Notes: generated by a model not told the origin, from the sequence alone. A DNA stretch of 7,302 bases from Faecalimonas sp. (GCA_026169575.1 JAPFCT010000306.1:1-7302); one strand, 5' to 3'; positions 1 through 7,189 are shown, counted from the first letter of the stretch. Translations and numbers: made by a program.

Positions 1-1326
1 ATCAAGCAGTGCTATGCACCGTGCCAGAACTATATCAGCCAGGAAGAGTACCGGCAATCAGTTCAGAAAGCGCTGGAATTTCTGAATGGGAAATACGATC
101 ATATTTTAAAGGAACTTCAGGAGAAGATGGAACGGGCATCTGAGGAGATGGAATTTGAAAAGGCGATCGAATACCGGGATCTGCTTGCAAGTGTAAAGCA
201 GATCGCACAGAAGCAGAAGATCACAAACAGTGACGGAGAGGACAAAGATATTGTTGCGGTGGCAACAGAAGACCGGGATGCAGTTGTGCAGGTGTTTTTC
301 ATCCGGGGAGGAAGGCTGATCGGCAGAGATCATTTTTATATGACAATCGCGCATGGAGAGCCAAAAGCAGAGATTCTTACAAGCTTTATCAAACAATTTT
401 ATGCAGGGACACCATATGTGCCAAGAGAATTGATGATCCAGCAGGAGATCGAGGAGCGGGAGGTACTTGAAGAATGGCTGTCTGAACGAAGAGGACACCG
501 CGTCCATATTCGCGTGCCGAAAAAAGGAGAGAAGGAAAAGCTTGTGGAACTGGCAAAAAAGAATGCCCAGCTTGTCCTGAGCACCGATAAGGAGCGCTTG
601 AAAAGAGAAGAGGGAAGAACGATCGGAGCGGTGAAGGAGATTGAAAAATGGCTGGGAGTTGAAAATATCAGGAGGATTGAGGCATTTGATATTTCCAATA
701 CGAATGGATTTGATTCGGTCGGTTCGATGATCGTTTATGAGAAAGGAAAACCGAAGCGCAATGATTACCGGAAGTTTAAAATTAAAGGAGTGCAGGGAGC
801 AGATGACTATGCGAGTATGCGGGAAGTGCTGACGAGAAGATTTGAGCATGGAATGCGTGAGATTGAAGAAGGAAAAGAGATAGGAAGTTTTCAGACATTT
901 CCGGATCTGATCATGATGGACGGGGGAAAAGGGCAGGTAAATATTGCGCTGGAAGTACTCGGACATCTCGGAATCGCTATTCCGGTATGTGGTATGGTGA
1001 AGGATGATCATCACCGGACGAGAGGACTGTATTATAACAATGAAGAGATTGAGATCGACAGAAATTCAGAAGGATTTCGCCTGATCACAAGAATCCAGGA
1101 TGAGGCACACCGGTTTGCGATTGAATTTCACAGAAAGCTGAGAAGCCAGGGGCAGGTACATTCCATTCTGGACGACATTCCGGGAATTGGACCGGCGAGG
1201 AGAAAAGCACTGATGAAGCATTTTATGAGTCTGGATGCGATCAAGTCAGCCACTGTGGAGGAACTGAAAGAAATTCCGTCCATGAACGAAAAATCTGCAA
1301 ATGAAGTGTACAACTTTTTCCATTGA
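1..1326 (+). CDS. uvrC: UvrABC excinuclease subunit C, 5'-truncated by the window
   Basis: UvrC makes the two incisions either side of a DNA lesion in nucleotide excision repair, acting with UvrA and UvrB in the cytoplasm. The frame is open from base 1, so the gene starts upstream; 441 residues are visible of a family length near 600. The visible protein opens with the conserved IKQCYAPC stretch that follows the GIY-YIG nuclease domain, which itself lies outside. A UVR (UvrB-binding) helix pair follows at about residues 36-65. The RNase H-like 5' nuclease domain has FDISN (Asp230), ADDYASM (268-269), MDGGKG (Asp307) and DEAHRFAI (His370), matching the family's Asp/His catalytic set. The C-terminus (about 390-441) carries tandem helix-hairpin-helix motifs, [12 protein letters not shown] then a degenerate second copy. 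No breaks are seen. hprK begins 43 bases downstream. Identification is very secure; the 5' end is unknown. Confidence 0.97.
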   Translation: MKQCYAPCQNYISQEEYRQSVQKALEFLNGKYDHILKELQEKMERASEEMEFEKAIEYRDLLASVKQIAQKQKITNSDGEDKDIVAVATEDRDAVVQVFFIRGGRLIGRDHFYMTIAHGEPKAEILTSFIKQFYAGTPYVPRELMIQQEIEEREVLEEWLSERRGHRVHIRVPKKGEKEKLVELAKKNAQLVLSTDKERLKREEGRTIGAVKEIEKWLGVENIRRIEAFDISNTNGFDSVGSMIVYEKGKPKRNDYRKFKIKGVQGADDYASMREVLTRRFEHGMREIEEGKEIGSFQTFPDLIMMDGGKGQVNIALEVLGHLGIAIPVCGMVKDDHHRTRGLYYNNEEIEIDRNSEGFRLITRIQDEAHRFAIEFHRKLRSQGQVHSILDDIPGIGPARRKALMKHFMSLDAIKSATVEELKEIPSMNEKSANEVYNFFH

Positions 1327-1355
1327 TGATATACTAAGGAGAGAATATTGACCAG

Positions 1356-1364
1356 AAGGAGAGG
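1356..1364 (+). promoter_or_regulatory. Ribosome binding site of hprK
   Basis: AAGGAGAGG lies 5-8 bases before the ATG at 1370, depending on how the core is aligned, and supports that start. A similar AAGGAGAG occurs about 20 bases earlier (1336-1343) but precedes only an out-of-frame TTG. No clear terminator or promoter is seen in the short uvrC-hprK gap, so cotranscription is likely. Confidence 0.8.
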
Positions 1365-1369
1365 ACATT

Positions 1370-2296
1370 ATGGGAAGCGTAGAGTTACAGAAAGTTGCAG
1401 AAAAAATGAATTTAAAAAATCTGACTCCGCAGATCGATCTTTTAGGAAAAGAAGTCAATGTGCCGGATATCAATCGTCCGGCGTTACAGCTCACAGGCTT
1501 TTTTGAACATTTTGAATCAGACAGAGTTCAGGTTGTGGGATATGTAGAGTATACTTATCTTCAGAAACTGAGTGAGGAGAGAAAGGAAGAAGTATATCAG
1601 TCGTTGTTATCATACCCGGTTCCGTGTATTATCTTTTGCCGGGATCTGGTGCCGGATCAAAGATTTCTGGAAATTGCGGTGGAAAAGGATGTGCCGATCT
1701 TCCTGACTGACAAGACAACATCTTCTTTCATGGCAGAGATCATCCGATGGCTGAATGTAGAGCTGGCCCCGTGCATTTCGATTCACGGAGTGCTTGTAGA
1801 TGTGTATGGCGTCGGTGTGCTGATCATGGGCGAGAGTGGTATCGGAAAGAGTGAGGCGGCACTCGAGCTGATCAAGAGAGGACACCGTCTGGTCACAGAT
1901 GATGTTGTTGAGATCCGGAAGGTCAGCGACGATACACTGGTAGGAACTGCCCCGGATATCACGAGACATTTTATCGAACTTAGAGGAATCGGGATCGTAG
2001 ATGTAAAGACGCTGTTTGGTGTACAGAGTGTTAAGGAGACACAGACGATCGACCTTGTCATCACGCTGGAAGACTGGAACAAAGACAAACAGTACGACCG
2101 GTTAGGACTGGAAGAAGAATATACAGAATTTCTTGGCAACCGCGTCGTATGCCATTCGATACCGATCCGTCCGGGACGAAATCTTGCGATCATTGTAGAG
2201 TCTGCATCTGTAAACCACAGACAGAAACAAATGGGATATAATGCAGCGCAGGAGTTGTACAGACGGGTGCAGGAGAATCTGACAAAGAGAAAATAG
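1370..2296 (+). CDS. hprK: HPr(Ser) kinase/phosphorylase
   Basis: A bifunctional enzyme that phosphorylates HPr of the PTS on a serine (Ser46 in most species) with ATP or PPi when glycolytic intermediates are high, and removes the phosphate by phosphorolysis when they are low. P-Ser-HPr is the CcpA corepressor, so this is the sensor of carbon catabolite repression. The 308 residues match the family length. The N-terminal domain covers about 1-130. The catalytic domain has His139 (SIHGVLVD), Walker A GESGIGKS at 154-161, the Asp pair 177-178 (TDDVVEI), the HprK signature ELRGIGIVDVKTLFG at 203-217, and YDRLGL with Arg244. These correspond to the catalytic His, P-loop, Asp and Arg residues known in Lactobacillus and Bacillus HprK. 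All are present, so the protein should be active. It sits between uvrC and a glucokinase, which fits a role in sugar control. Confidence 0.97.
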   Translation: MGSVELQKVAEKMNLKNLTPQIDLLGKEVNVPDINRPALQLTGFFEHFESDRVQVVGYVEYTYLQKLSEERKEEVYQSLLSYPVPCIIFCRDLVPDQRFLEIAVEKDVPIFLTDKTTSSFMAEIIRWLNVELAPCISIHGVLVDVYGVGVLIMGESGIGKSEAALELIKRGHRLVTDDVVEIRKVSDDTLVGTAPDITRHFIELRGIGIVDVKTLFGVQSVKETQTIDLVITLEDWNKDKQYDRLGLEEEYTEFLGNRVVCHSIPIRPGRNLAIIVESASVNHRQKQMGYNAAQELYRRVQENLTKRK

Positions 2297-2300
2297 GAGA
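2295..2300 (+). promoter_or_regulatory. Glucokinase RBS overlapping the hprK stop codon
   Basis: AGGAGA begins on the second base of the hprK TAG (2294-2296) and sits 8 bases before the glucokinase ATG at 2309. The overlap fixes that start and suggests cotranscription and possibly translational coupling of hprK and the kinase. Confidence 0.8.
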
Positions 2301-2308
2301 AGAGAGAA

Positions 2309-3235
2309 ATGAATTATTGCTTTGGAGTGGATATTGGAGGAACAACAGTAAAATTAGGATTATTTGAATTCAACGGGACGATCGTGGAAAAGTGGGAGAT
2401 CAATACCAATACAGAAAACGAAGGTGCAGCGATCCTTCCGGATGTGGCGGAGACGATTCTTGCGAAGATGAGGGAACATAGTCTTGAAAAGGAGCAGATC
2501 CTCGGAGTTGGAGTTGGTGTGCCGGCGCCGGTTGCGGACGGCATTGTAAATGGAAGTGCAAACCTTGGCTGGAAATACAAGAATGTAAAAACAGAACTGG
2601 AGGAGCTTCTAGGGATCAAGGTTAAAGTTGGAAACGATGCGAATGTTGCAGCGCTTGGCGAGATGTGGAAAGGCGGCGGCCAGGGAAATAAGGATCTGAT
2701 CATGGTTACACTCGGAACTGGTGTCGGTGGCGGAATCATTACTGACGGACGTATTCTGGGAGGATTTAACGGTGCAGGCGGCGAGATCGGTCATCTCTGT
2801 GTAAATTATGAAGAGACAGAAGTATGTGGGTGCGGGGGACGCGGATGCCTGGAACAGTATGCATCAGCTACCGGTATTGTAAGACTTGCAAAGAGAAGAC
2901 TTGCAAAGAATGAAGATGAAACGGTACTTCGTACAGAAGAAATTACGGCGAAGACAGTGTTTGATGCAGTAAAGGAAAAGGATGCAGTTGCGATGGAGAT
3001 TGCTGAAGAATTCGGACGTTATCTCGGATATGCACTTGCAAATCTGGCGACGGCTGTCGATCCATCTGTAATCGTAATCGGTGGCGGTGTGTCAAAAGCC
3101 GGAGAAGTGCTTCTTCAGTATATCGAGAAATATTTCCGCGAGAGAATGTTCTTTGCAAATGCAAAAGTACAGTTTGCACTGGCAAAACTGGGAAATGAAG
3201 CAGGAATCTGCGGAGCGGCAAAAATGATTTTATAG
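2309..3235 (+). CDS. ROK-family glucokinase
   Basis: Predicted cytoplasmic kinase forming glucose-6-phosphate from glucose and ATP, the entry to glycolysis for non-PTS glucose. The 308-residue protein opens with the ATP phosphate motif DIGGTTVKLG (residues 8-17). The sugar site contains GNDANVAALGE with the presumed catalytic base Asp110. LGTGVGGGI and GGEIGH follow, with Glu159 and His162. The ROK zinc site is complete: His162 with Cys173, Cys175 and Cys180 in CGCGGRGCLE. The C-terminal lobe has VIVIGGGVSKAGE. These features, and the place beside hprK, favour glucokinase (glcK/glkA type), but ROK kinases for ManNAc, fructose or allose share the motifs, so the sugar is inferred. The TAG at 3233-3235 is followed at once by transposase remnant sequence in the same frame, so the gene's native 3' flank appears to have been replaced. 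Confidence 0.93.
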   Translation: MNYCFGVDIGGTTVKLGLFEFNGTIVEKWEINTNTENEGAAILPDVAETILAKMREHSLEKEQILGVGVGVPAPVADGIVNGSANLGWKYKNVKTELEELLGIKVKVGNDANVAALGEMWKGGGQGNKDLIMVTLGTGVGGGIITDGRILGGFNGAGGEIGHLCVNYEETEVCGCGGRGCLEQYASATGIVRLAKRRLAKNEDETVLRTEEITAKTVFDAVKEKDAVAMEIAEEFGRYLGYALANLATAVDPSVIVIGGGVSKAGEVLLQYIEKYFRERMFFANAKVQFALAKLGNEAGICGAAKMIL

Positions 3236-3604
3236 TGGAACGAAAAGGTAATTCATAATCAATATAAGGCGGATATCAGAGATATTATAAAACAATCGTG
3301 CAGTTATAAAGGTGTTGAAATAGTTGAAGGACATCTGATGCCAGAATATATTCATATGTTAGTAAGTATTCCATCGAAGATAAGCGTATCTTCATTTATG
3401 GGATATCTAAAAGGTAAAAGTACACTTATGATATTTGATAAACACGCAAATTTAAAGTATAAATTTGGAAATCGGCATTTCTGGCCAGAAGGATATTATG
3501 TTAGTACAGTCGGATTAAATGAGGCAACAATAAAAAAATATATTCAGGAATAGGAAAAGCATGACATTGCAATGGATAAGTTAAGTGTAAAAGGATATGA
3601 AGAA
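3236..3604 (+). pseudogene. tnpA: IS200/IS605-type transposase TnpA remnant
   Basis: Read through its stop, this frame gives about 122 residues resembling the IS200-type single-strand HUH transposase, including VEIVEGHLMPEYIHMLVSIP, FMGYLKGKSTLMIFDKHANL, GNRHFWPEGYYVSTVG and, after the stop, EKHDIAMDKLSVKGYE. Full-length relatives are about 150 residues, so roughly the first 30 and the last few are missing. The family's HUH motif (usually PDHIH) reads PEYIH here, His to Tyr at 3347-3349, removing a metal ligand. The Tyr nucleophile region (GYYVSTVG) remains. TAG at 3551-3553 stands where relatives usually have Gln, consistent with one CAG-to-TAG change. No start codon or RBS is seen for the intact frame; the ATG at 3338 is internal. 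I recognise no IS200-type terminal hairpins and no tnpB. It is dead and could not mobilise itself. Both edges are approximate. Confidence 0.9.
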
Positions 3605-3611
3605 CAGAAAG

Positions 3612-3617
3612 AGAGGA
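3612..3617 (+). promoter_or_regulatory. Weak RBS that decides the start of the HEMIH-motif gene
   Basis: AGAGGA lies just before two adjacent ATGs, 3620 and 3623. Spacing suits 3623 better (about 5-6 bases) than 3620 (2-3 bases). No comparable site precedes the ATG at 3572, which lies inside transposase-derived sequence. Confidence 0.45.
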
Positions 3618-3622
3618 AAATG

Positions 3623-4401
3623 ATGCGGGTAAAATTTGCATTTGGCGGTGTAGAGTATAGTGTGGATTCTATTTTTGAATTTATAAAGGAAGACAAGTCA
3701 GAATTTTGGAGTGCCCCCTTTTTTTATTTTTATCCAGAGATAGAAAAAGAAAGATACAATAAGATGAATGATCAGGAGAAATATGAGTTTTTAATGGGAT
3801 ATTTTTCTGATTTCTATAAAAAAAATCAATCTATACTTGAGGAAAAAAGAATTCGGTATAATACGTATTGGAAAAGATATGAATCACAAATAATAGGCGC
3901 ACTGGAAGAGAGATTCAAGATAGATCTGTCAGAAGTTTTTAATGATCTTATCTGCTATATGACGTTTAATCCAATATCTCCACGGTATTTAGAAAAGCAT
4001 ACATTTGATAATTTTTATTTAGAGAGTGAGCGGGGAGCTCTTGGAACAGCTATGCACGAAATGATCCATTTCGTATGGTTTTATATTTGGGAAAATATTT
4101 TGAAGATGATCCCAAAGAGTATGAAACACCACATCTGAAATGGATATTGAGTGAGATGGTTGTAGAGCCGATTATGAGAGATGAACGTTTAGGAAAAATA
4201 AATCCATACTATATGGATAAGAGTTGTGTATATTCTTATTTTTATACGATGGAAATTGATGGAAAACTGATTTTAGATACTCTTTATGAGATGCTCTGTT
4301 CTATGTCGATAGAAGAATTTATGGAAAAAAGTTATAGGTATTGCATGGAACACGAGATGGAAATAAGACGACAGATGCAAGAGGGTGAAGGAAGGGTGTA
4401 G
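3623..4401 (+). pseudogene. Unrecognised HEMIH-motif (gluzincin-like) protein, frameshifted
   Basis: I do not recognise this family. The first part reads from ATG 3623 to about 4093; the ending lies in the -1 frame, closing at TAG 4399-4401. Adding one A to the AAAA at 4092-4095 joins them into about 259 residues with a smooth junction (FYIWEKYFEDDPKEYE). Without it the first frame ends at TGA 4136-4138 after KHHI. The N-terminal part is charged, aromatic and helical, with no signal peptide or membrane span, so probably cytoplasmic. Then come CYMTFNPISPRYLEKHTFDN and HEMIH (residues 145-149, DNA 4055-4069), an HExxH zinc-protease motif. Glu at 4153-4155 in LSEMVVEP, 28 residues after the second His, could be the third ligand. 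A metallopeptidase-like fold is inference from these motifs only. The frameshift separates HEMIH from that Glu, so the present form is probably inactive. The segment is more AT-rich than its neighbours, suggesting transfer. A sequencing error is possible. Confidence 0.7.
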
Positions 4402-4454
4402 AGTATTCGTGAATAGTGGATAGCGTGTTGTTTTATATCATATGTAGCAAAAAG

Positions 4455-4505
4455 ATAAGACAGAAATGAATGGGCCTGTGAACAGGACATACATTTCTGT
4501 CTTAT
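4455..4505 (-). terminator. Rho-independent terminator of the pbp gene, nested hairpin
   Basis: A perfect 14-base inverted repeat, ATAAGACAGAAATG (4455-4468) with CATTTCTGTCTTAT (4492-4505), encloses a 23-base loop. The loop holds its own small hairpin, CCTG (4475-4478) with CAGG (4483-4486) around TGAA. On the minus strand the stem is followed by CTTTTTG (from 4454 downward), a good U-tract, about 55 bases after the PBP stop. On the plus strand the stem is followed only by TTTATTG, so it may also stop plus-strand transcripts less efficiently. It is the only convincing terminator in the window. Confidence 0.8.
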
Positions 4506-4512
4506 TTATTGT

Positions 4513-4532
4513 CTATGCGAGATTTCGTATAG
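4513..4532 (+). repeat. Small inverted repeat between terminator and PBP stop
   Basis: CTATGCGA (4513-4520) and TCGTATAG (4525-4532) can pair around a GATT loop, with one G-U pair in a plus-strand transcript and an A-C mismatch in a minus-strand one. No T-run follows, so it is not a terminator by itself. The role is unknown and it may be chance. Confidence 0.35.
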
Positions 4533-4560
4533 GAAAAGGATTGCAAAACACAAAGAGTTT

Positions 4561-7164
4561 TTATCCTTCCGGAGTTACAGATCCATCTCCCTGATCCGGA
4601 GGCGTTGTTTCACCGCCGCCCTGATCACCTCCGGTTCCGCTATCGGAACCATTTCCGCCTTCTGGGTTATTTCCGTTTTCGGGATTAGTGTTTCCATTTT
4701 GATTCCCGGATGAATCCGGGTTGGAAGGATCTTCTTTTTGCTCCTCTTCGGGATGTTCTTCCTCGGGAACTACTTCCTCAACATATTCGTACACTTCTTC
4801 ATACTCTGTTTCTTCAGGTTCTGTATAATAGCCCCCATGTTTTCCGTTGCACTTTTGACCGGAATCCATAGCAACATATTCGGTCGCCTGAGGACAGCTG
4901 GAAAGTGGCAGTTTTCCAGAGCTTGCACATACCGTTGTCTTTTTAACAGTATCCGGCATGGTAAATTCTTTATATTCGAGACCTTCGTGTACACGTTCCA
5001 TAATGCTTCTCCAAAGTGTCAGATGCCATGTGGTGTTATCCATAGGCTTATTGGAGTCATAGCCTCCCCAGACGGAAGCGGTATAATATGGAGTGTATCC
5101 GGAGAACCAGATATCTACGTTGTCAGAAGTTGTACCGGTCTTTCCAGATACCGGCATATTGCTGAGTGCTGCTCCGGTACCGGTTCCTTTTGTAACAACA
5201 TCCATCATGGCATTTGTGAGAAGCCCTGCAGTAGAAGCCTTTACAACCTGATGTGTCTCGGCTGTATTATCGATCAGTACATTTCCAGAATGATCGAGAA
5301 TCTTTGTATAAAATTTTGGTTTTGTGTATGTTCCATTATTTGCGAGAGCCGCGTAAGCAGCAGTCATTTCGAGATTATACACACCATGTGTGATACCACC
5401 GAGTGCAGTTGCCTGCTGGATATCACTGAAAGTCTGTCCGTTGATCACTTCCTGATCGACAACTGTGGAGAATCCAAAGCTCTTTAGATAGTCAAAACCA
5501 GTCTGCTCACCGATCTCTGTGAGTGTTTTTACCGCAACAACGTTCATGGACTGTTCGATCGCCTTTCTCACAGTGACATATCCTTTGTAGGAGAAATCCC
5601 AGTTGTTGACTTCTTTTCCATTCTTATAACGGTATGGCTCATCTTTGATGGAAGTGTGTAAGCCCATCGCTCCGATGTCCAGCGCCGGTGCATAGGTAGA
5701 TACGATCTTAAAGCATGAACCAGGCTGTCTTGGTGATTCGGTTGCACGGTTCAGAGAGAGGCTCTCTGTTTTCTCGCCGCGGCCGCCGACGATTGCCTTC
5801 ACTTCGCCGGTGTACTGATCCATGATCACAAAAGAAGCCTGTGGCTGTGGAACAATTGTCTTTTTCTCAACCTGGGTATCACCTTCGCGGGAAATAGTCG
5901 ACTTATATTCGTCAATAGCTGCCTGCGCGAGATCCGGGGAAGAGAAGACGAGCGGATATGCATCATTTCTGGTCTGACGCAGATATTGTTCCAGCATCTC
6001 TTTACTGAAGTTCTCCACCGTTCCGTCGGAGCGGGTGATCGTCAGCTGATAATCGATCAGACCAAATTCTGTGTTATAAGGATAGTTAGCCGGATTTAAA
6101 AATTCCTCATCAGCAATCTGCTGGATCCTTGCATCCTGAGTTGCATAGATGGAAAGTCCGCCGCTGTAGAGCGCATTGTAAGCCTGCGTCTCTGTATATC
6201 CGAGCTTGGTCTGCAAGTCGGATATCACCTGCTTGGAAAGTTCGTCGATAAAGTAAGTATATGGCGTATCGGTCGATGTATCCGCATTTGTAACCTGAAT
6301 ACGGTCATAGACCGGATCGGCCATAGCAGTATCGTACTCTTCCTGGGAAATATATTTCTGTTCCAGCATGTTTCCGAGAACAATCTTGCGCCGTTTGGCA
6401 TTTTCTTCCGGATTGATCGTCGGATCATATCTGCCCGGATTCTGGGTAATGCCTGCGATCACAGTACACTCGGAAAGTGTCAGCTGAGAGACATCTTTGT
6501 TGAAATAACGTTTGGCAGCAGACTGTACGCCAAGCGTATTCTGACCTAAGTTGATCGTGTTCATATAATTTTCCAGAATCTCTTCTTTGCTCATCTGTTT
6601 CTCGAGCTCGATCGCAAGAAACTGCTCCTGGACTTTACGCTCAACGCTGTCTAAAAATGTCTTTTCATGTGTGAAGTTCGGAAAAACATTATTCTTGATC
6701 AGCTGCTGGGTGATCGTGCTGGCACCTTCAGAGAAGTTCCCGCTGGTGATACCGACAAGGCCGGCACGGAGAATTCCCTGGATATCAATTCCGTTATGTC
6801 TGTAAAATCGTTCATCTTCGATCGCGACAAAGGCGTCCTGAAGATCTTCCGGTATTTCGTCGATCGTTTTATAAATACGGTTGGAACCGGAAGTGACAAA
6901 TTTTTCTAATTCCTGTGAACCGTCTGCGTTATAAACAGTTGTGAAGTATCCACTCGGCTTGACAGAAGCAGGAGAAATCTTAGGAGCTTCATCAAGAATT
7001 TTCTTCAAGAACAGACCGCCGCCAATCAGACCGACGATAATCAGTAATAAAAAAACAATTAAAAATCCTTTGAAAATCCGGACACCTGCTCGTTTTTTCT
7101 TCATTTTTGATTTTGAAGATATTTTCTTCTGTTTTTTCACAGAGTTTCGTTTTCCATAATTCAT
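4561..7164 (-). CDS. Class A penicillin-binding protein (PBP1A type)
   Basis: A bifunctional peptidoglycan synthase that polymerises lipid II into glycan strands (GT51 domain) and cross-links stem peptides (transpeptidase) outside the membrane. The 867 residues start with a Lys/Arg-rich cytoplasmic tail (1-33) and one membrane anchor (about 34-53). The GT51 domain follows: EDERFYRHNGID with catalytic Glu116, GASTITQQLIKN (147-158), RKVQEQ with Glu180, and KEEILENYMN (193-202). The transpeptidase domain begins near 443 and has SCFK (483-486, nucleophile Ser483), SMN (539-541) and KTGT (675-678). All motifs are intact. The extracellular end has three Cys (746, 757, 772), an acidic Glu/Tyr/Pro stretch (about 781-811) and a Gly/Asn/Pro/Ser low-complexity tail to 867. 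The gene is monocistronic in view and points toward the plus-strand cluster. pbpA/ponA/mrcA names are used inconsistently, so none is assigned. Confidence 0.97.
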   Translation of the reverse strand: MNYGKRNSVKKQKKISSKSKMKKKRAGVRIFKGFLIVFLLLIIVGLIGGGLFLKKILDEAPKISPASVKPSGYFTTVYNADGSQELEKFVTSGSNRIYKTIDEIPEDLQDAFVAIEDERFYRHNGIDIQGILRAGLVGITSGNFSEGASTITQQLIKNNVFPNFTHEKTFLDSVERKVQEQFLAIELEKQMSKEEILENYMNTINLGQNTLGVQSAAKRYFNKDVSQLTLSECTVIAGITQNPGRYDPTINPEENAKRRKIVLGNMLEQKYISQEEYDTAMADPVYDRIQVTNADTSTDTPYTYFIDELSKQVISDLQTKLGYTETQAYNALYSGGLSIYATQDARIQQIADEEFLNPANYPYNTEFGLIDYQLTITRSDGTVENFSKEMLEQYLRQTRNDAYPLVFSSPDLAQAAIDEYKSTISREGDTQVEKKTIVPQPQASFVIMDQYTGEVKAIVGGRGEKTESLSLNRATESPRQPGSCFKIVSTYAPALDIGAMGLHTSIKDEPYRYKNGKEVNNWDFSYKGYVTVRKAIEQSMNVVAVKTLTEIGEQTGFDYLKSFGFSTVVDQEVINGQTFSDIQQATALGGITHGVYNLEMTAAYAALANNGTYTKPKFYTKILDHSGNVLIDNTAETHQVVKASTAGLLTNAMMDVVTKGTGTGAALSNMPVSGKTGTTSDNVDIWFSGYTPYYTASVWGGYDSNKPMDNTTWHLTLWRSIMERVHEGLEYKEFTMPDTVKKTTVCASSGKLPLSSCPQATEYVAMDSGQKCNGKHGGYYTEPEETEYEEVYEYVEEVVPEEEHPEEEQKEDPSNPDSSGNQNGNTNPENGNNPEGGNGSDSGTGGDQGGGETTPPDQGDGSVTPEG

Positions 7165-7173
7165 GAATGGTTG

Positions 7174-7181
7174 CCTCCTTT
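7174..7181 (-). promoter_or_regulatory. Strong RBS of the pbp gene
   Basis: On the minus strand AAAGGAGG ends 9 bases before the ATG at 7164-7162, a near-perfect Shine-Dalgarno that fixes the start. The start is further supported by the basic tail and membrane anchor that follow. Confidence 0.9.
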
Positions 7182-7189
7182 ATCAGGTA

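Noticed and set aside
106..1014. A 302-codon open frame antisense to uvrC
   Set aside because: It mirrors the conserved uvrC frame, has no recognisable domain, and its product is an irregular Phe/His/Ser/Leu-rich sequence typical of antisense shadows.
1336..1350. AAGGAGAG followed by TTG as an alternative hprK start
   Set aside because: The TTG at 1348 is out of frame with hprK, and spacing is too short. The ATG at 1370 has its own RBS.
3338..3553. A separate 71-residue small gene
   Set aside because: Homology to TnpA continues on both sides of it in the same frame, through the glk side upstream and past the TAG downstream. It is the middle of a transposase remnant.
4088..4097. Programmed -1 frameshifting at GGGAAAA
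   Set aside because: The heptamer resembles a slippery site, but it is out of phase with the incoming frame, so tandem tRNA slippage would not occur there. I also saw no obvious stimulatory stem-loop after it. A lost A is simpler.
4075..4401. An independent 108-residue gene starting at ATG 4075
   Set aside because: No Shine-Dalgarno precedes it, and its first residues (MVLYLG) are the out-of-frame reading of codons used by the HEMIH frame. It is the 3' part of the frameshifted gene.
3236..4560. A complete IS605 element with tnpB, or an omega-RNA
   Set aside because: No TnpB-like RuvC motifs, zinc finger or terminal hairpins are seen after the TnpA remnant. The downstream protein does not resemble TnpB or IscB.
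4738..5487. A 249-codon plus-strand open frame inside the PBP gene
   Set aside because: It lies wholly antisense to the well-conserved transpeptidase domain and tail, with no RBS and Cys/Phe-rich sequence expected from a shadow.
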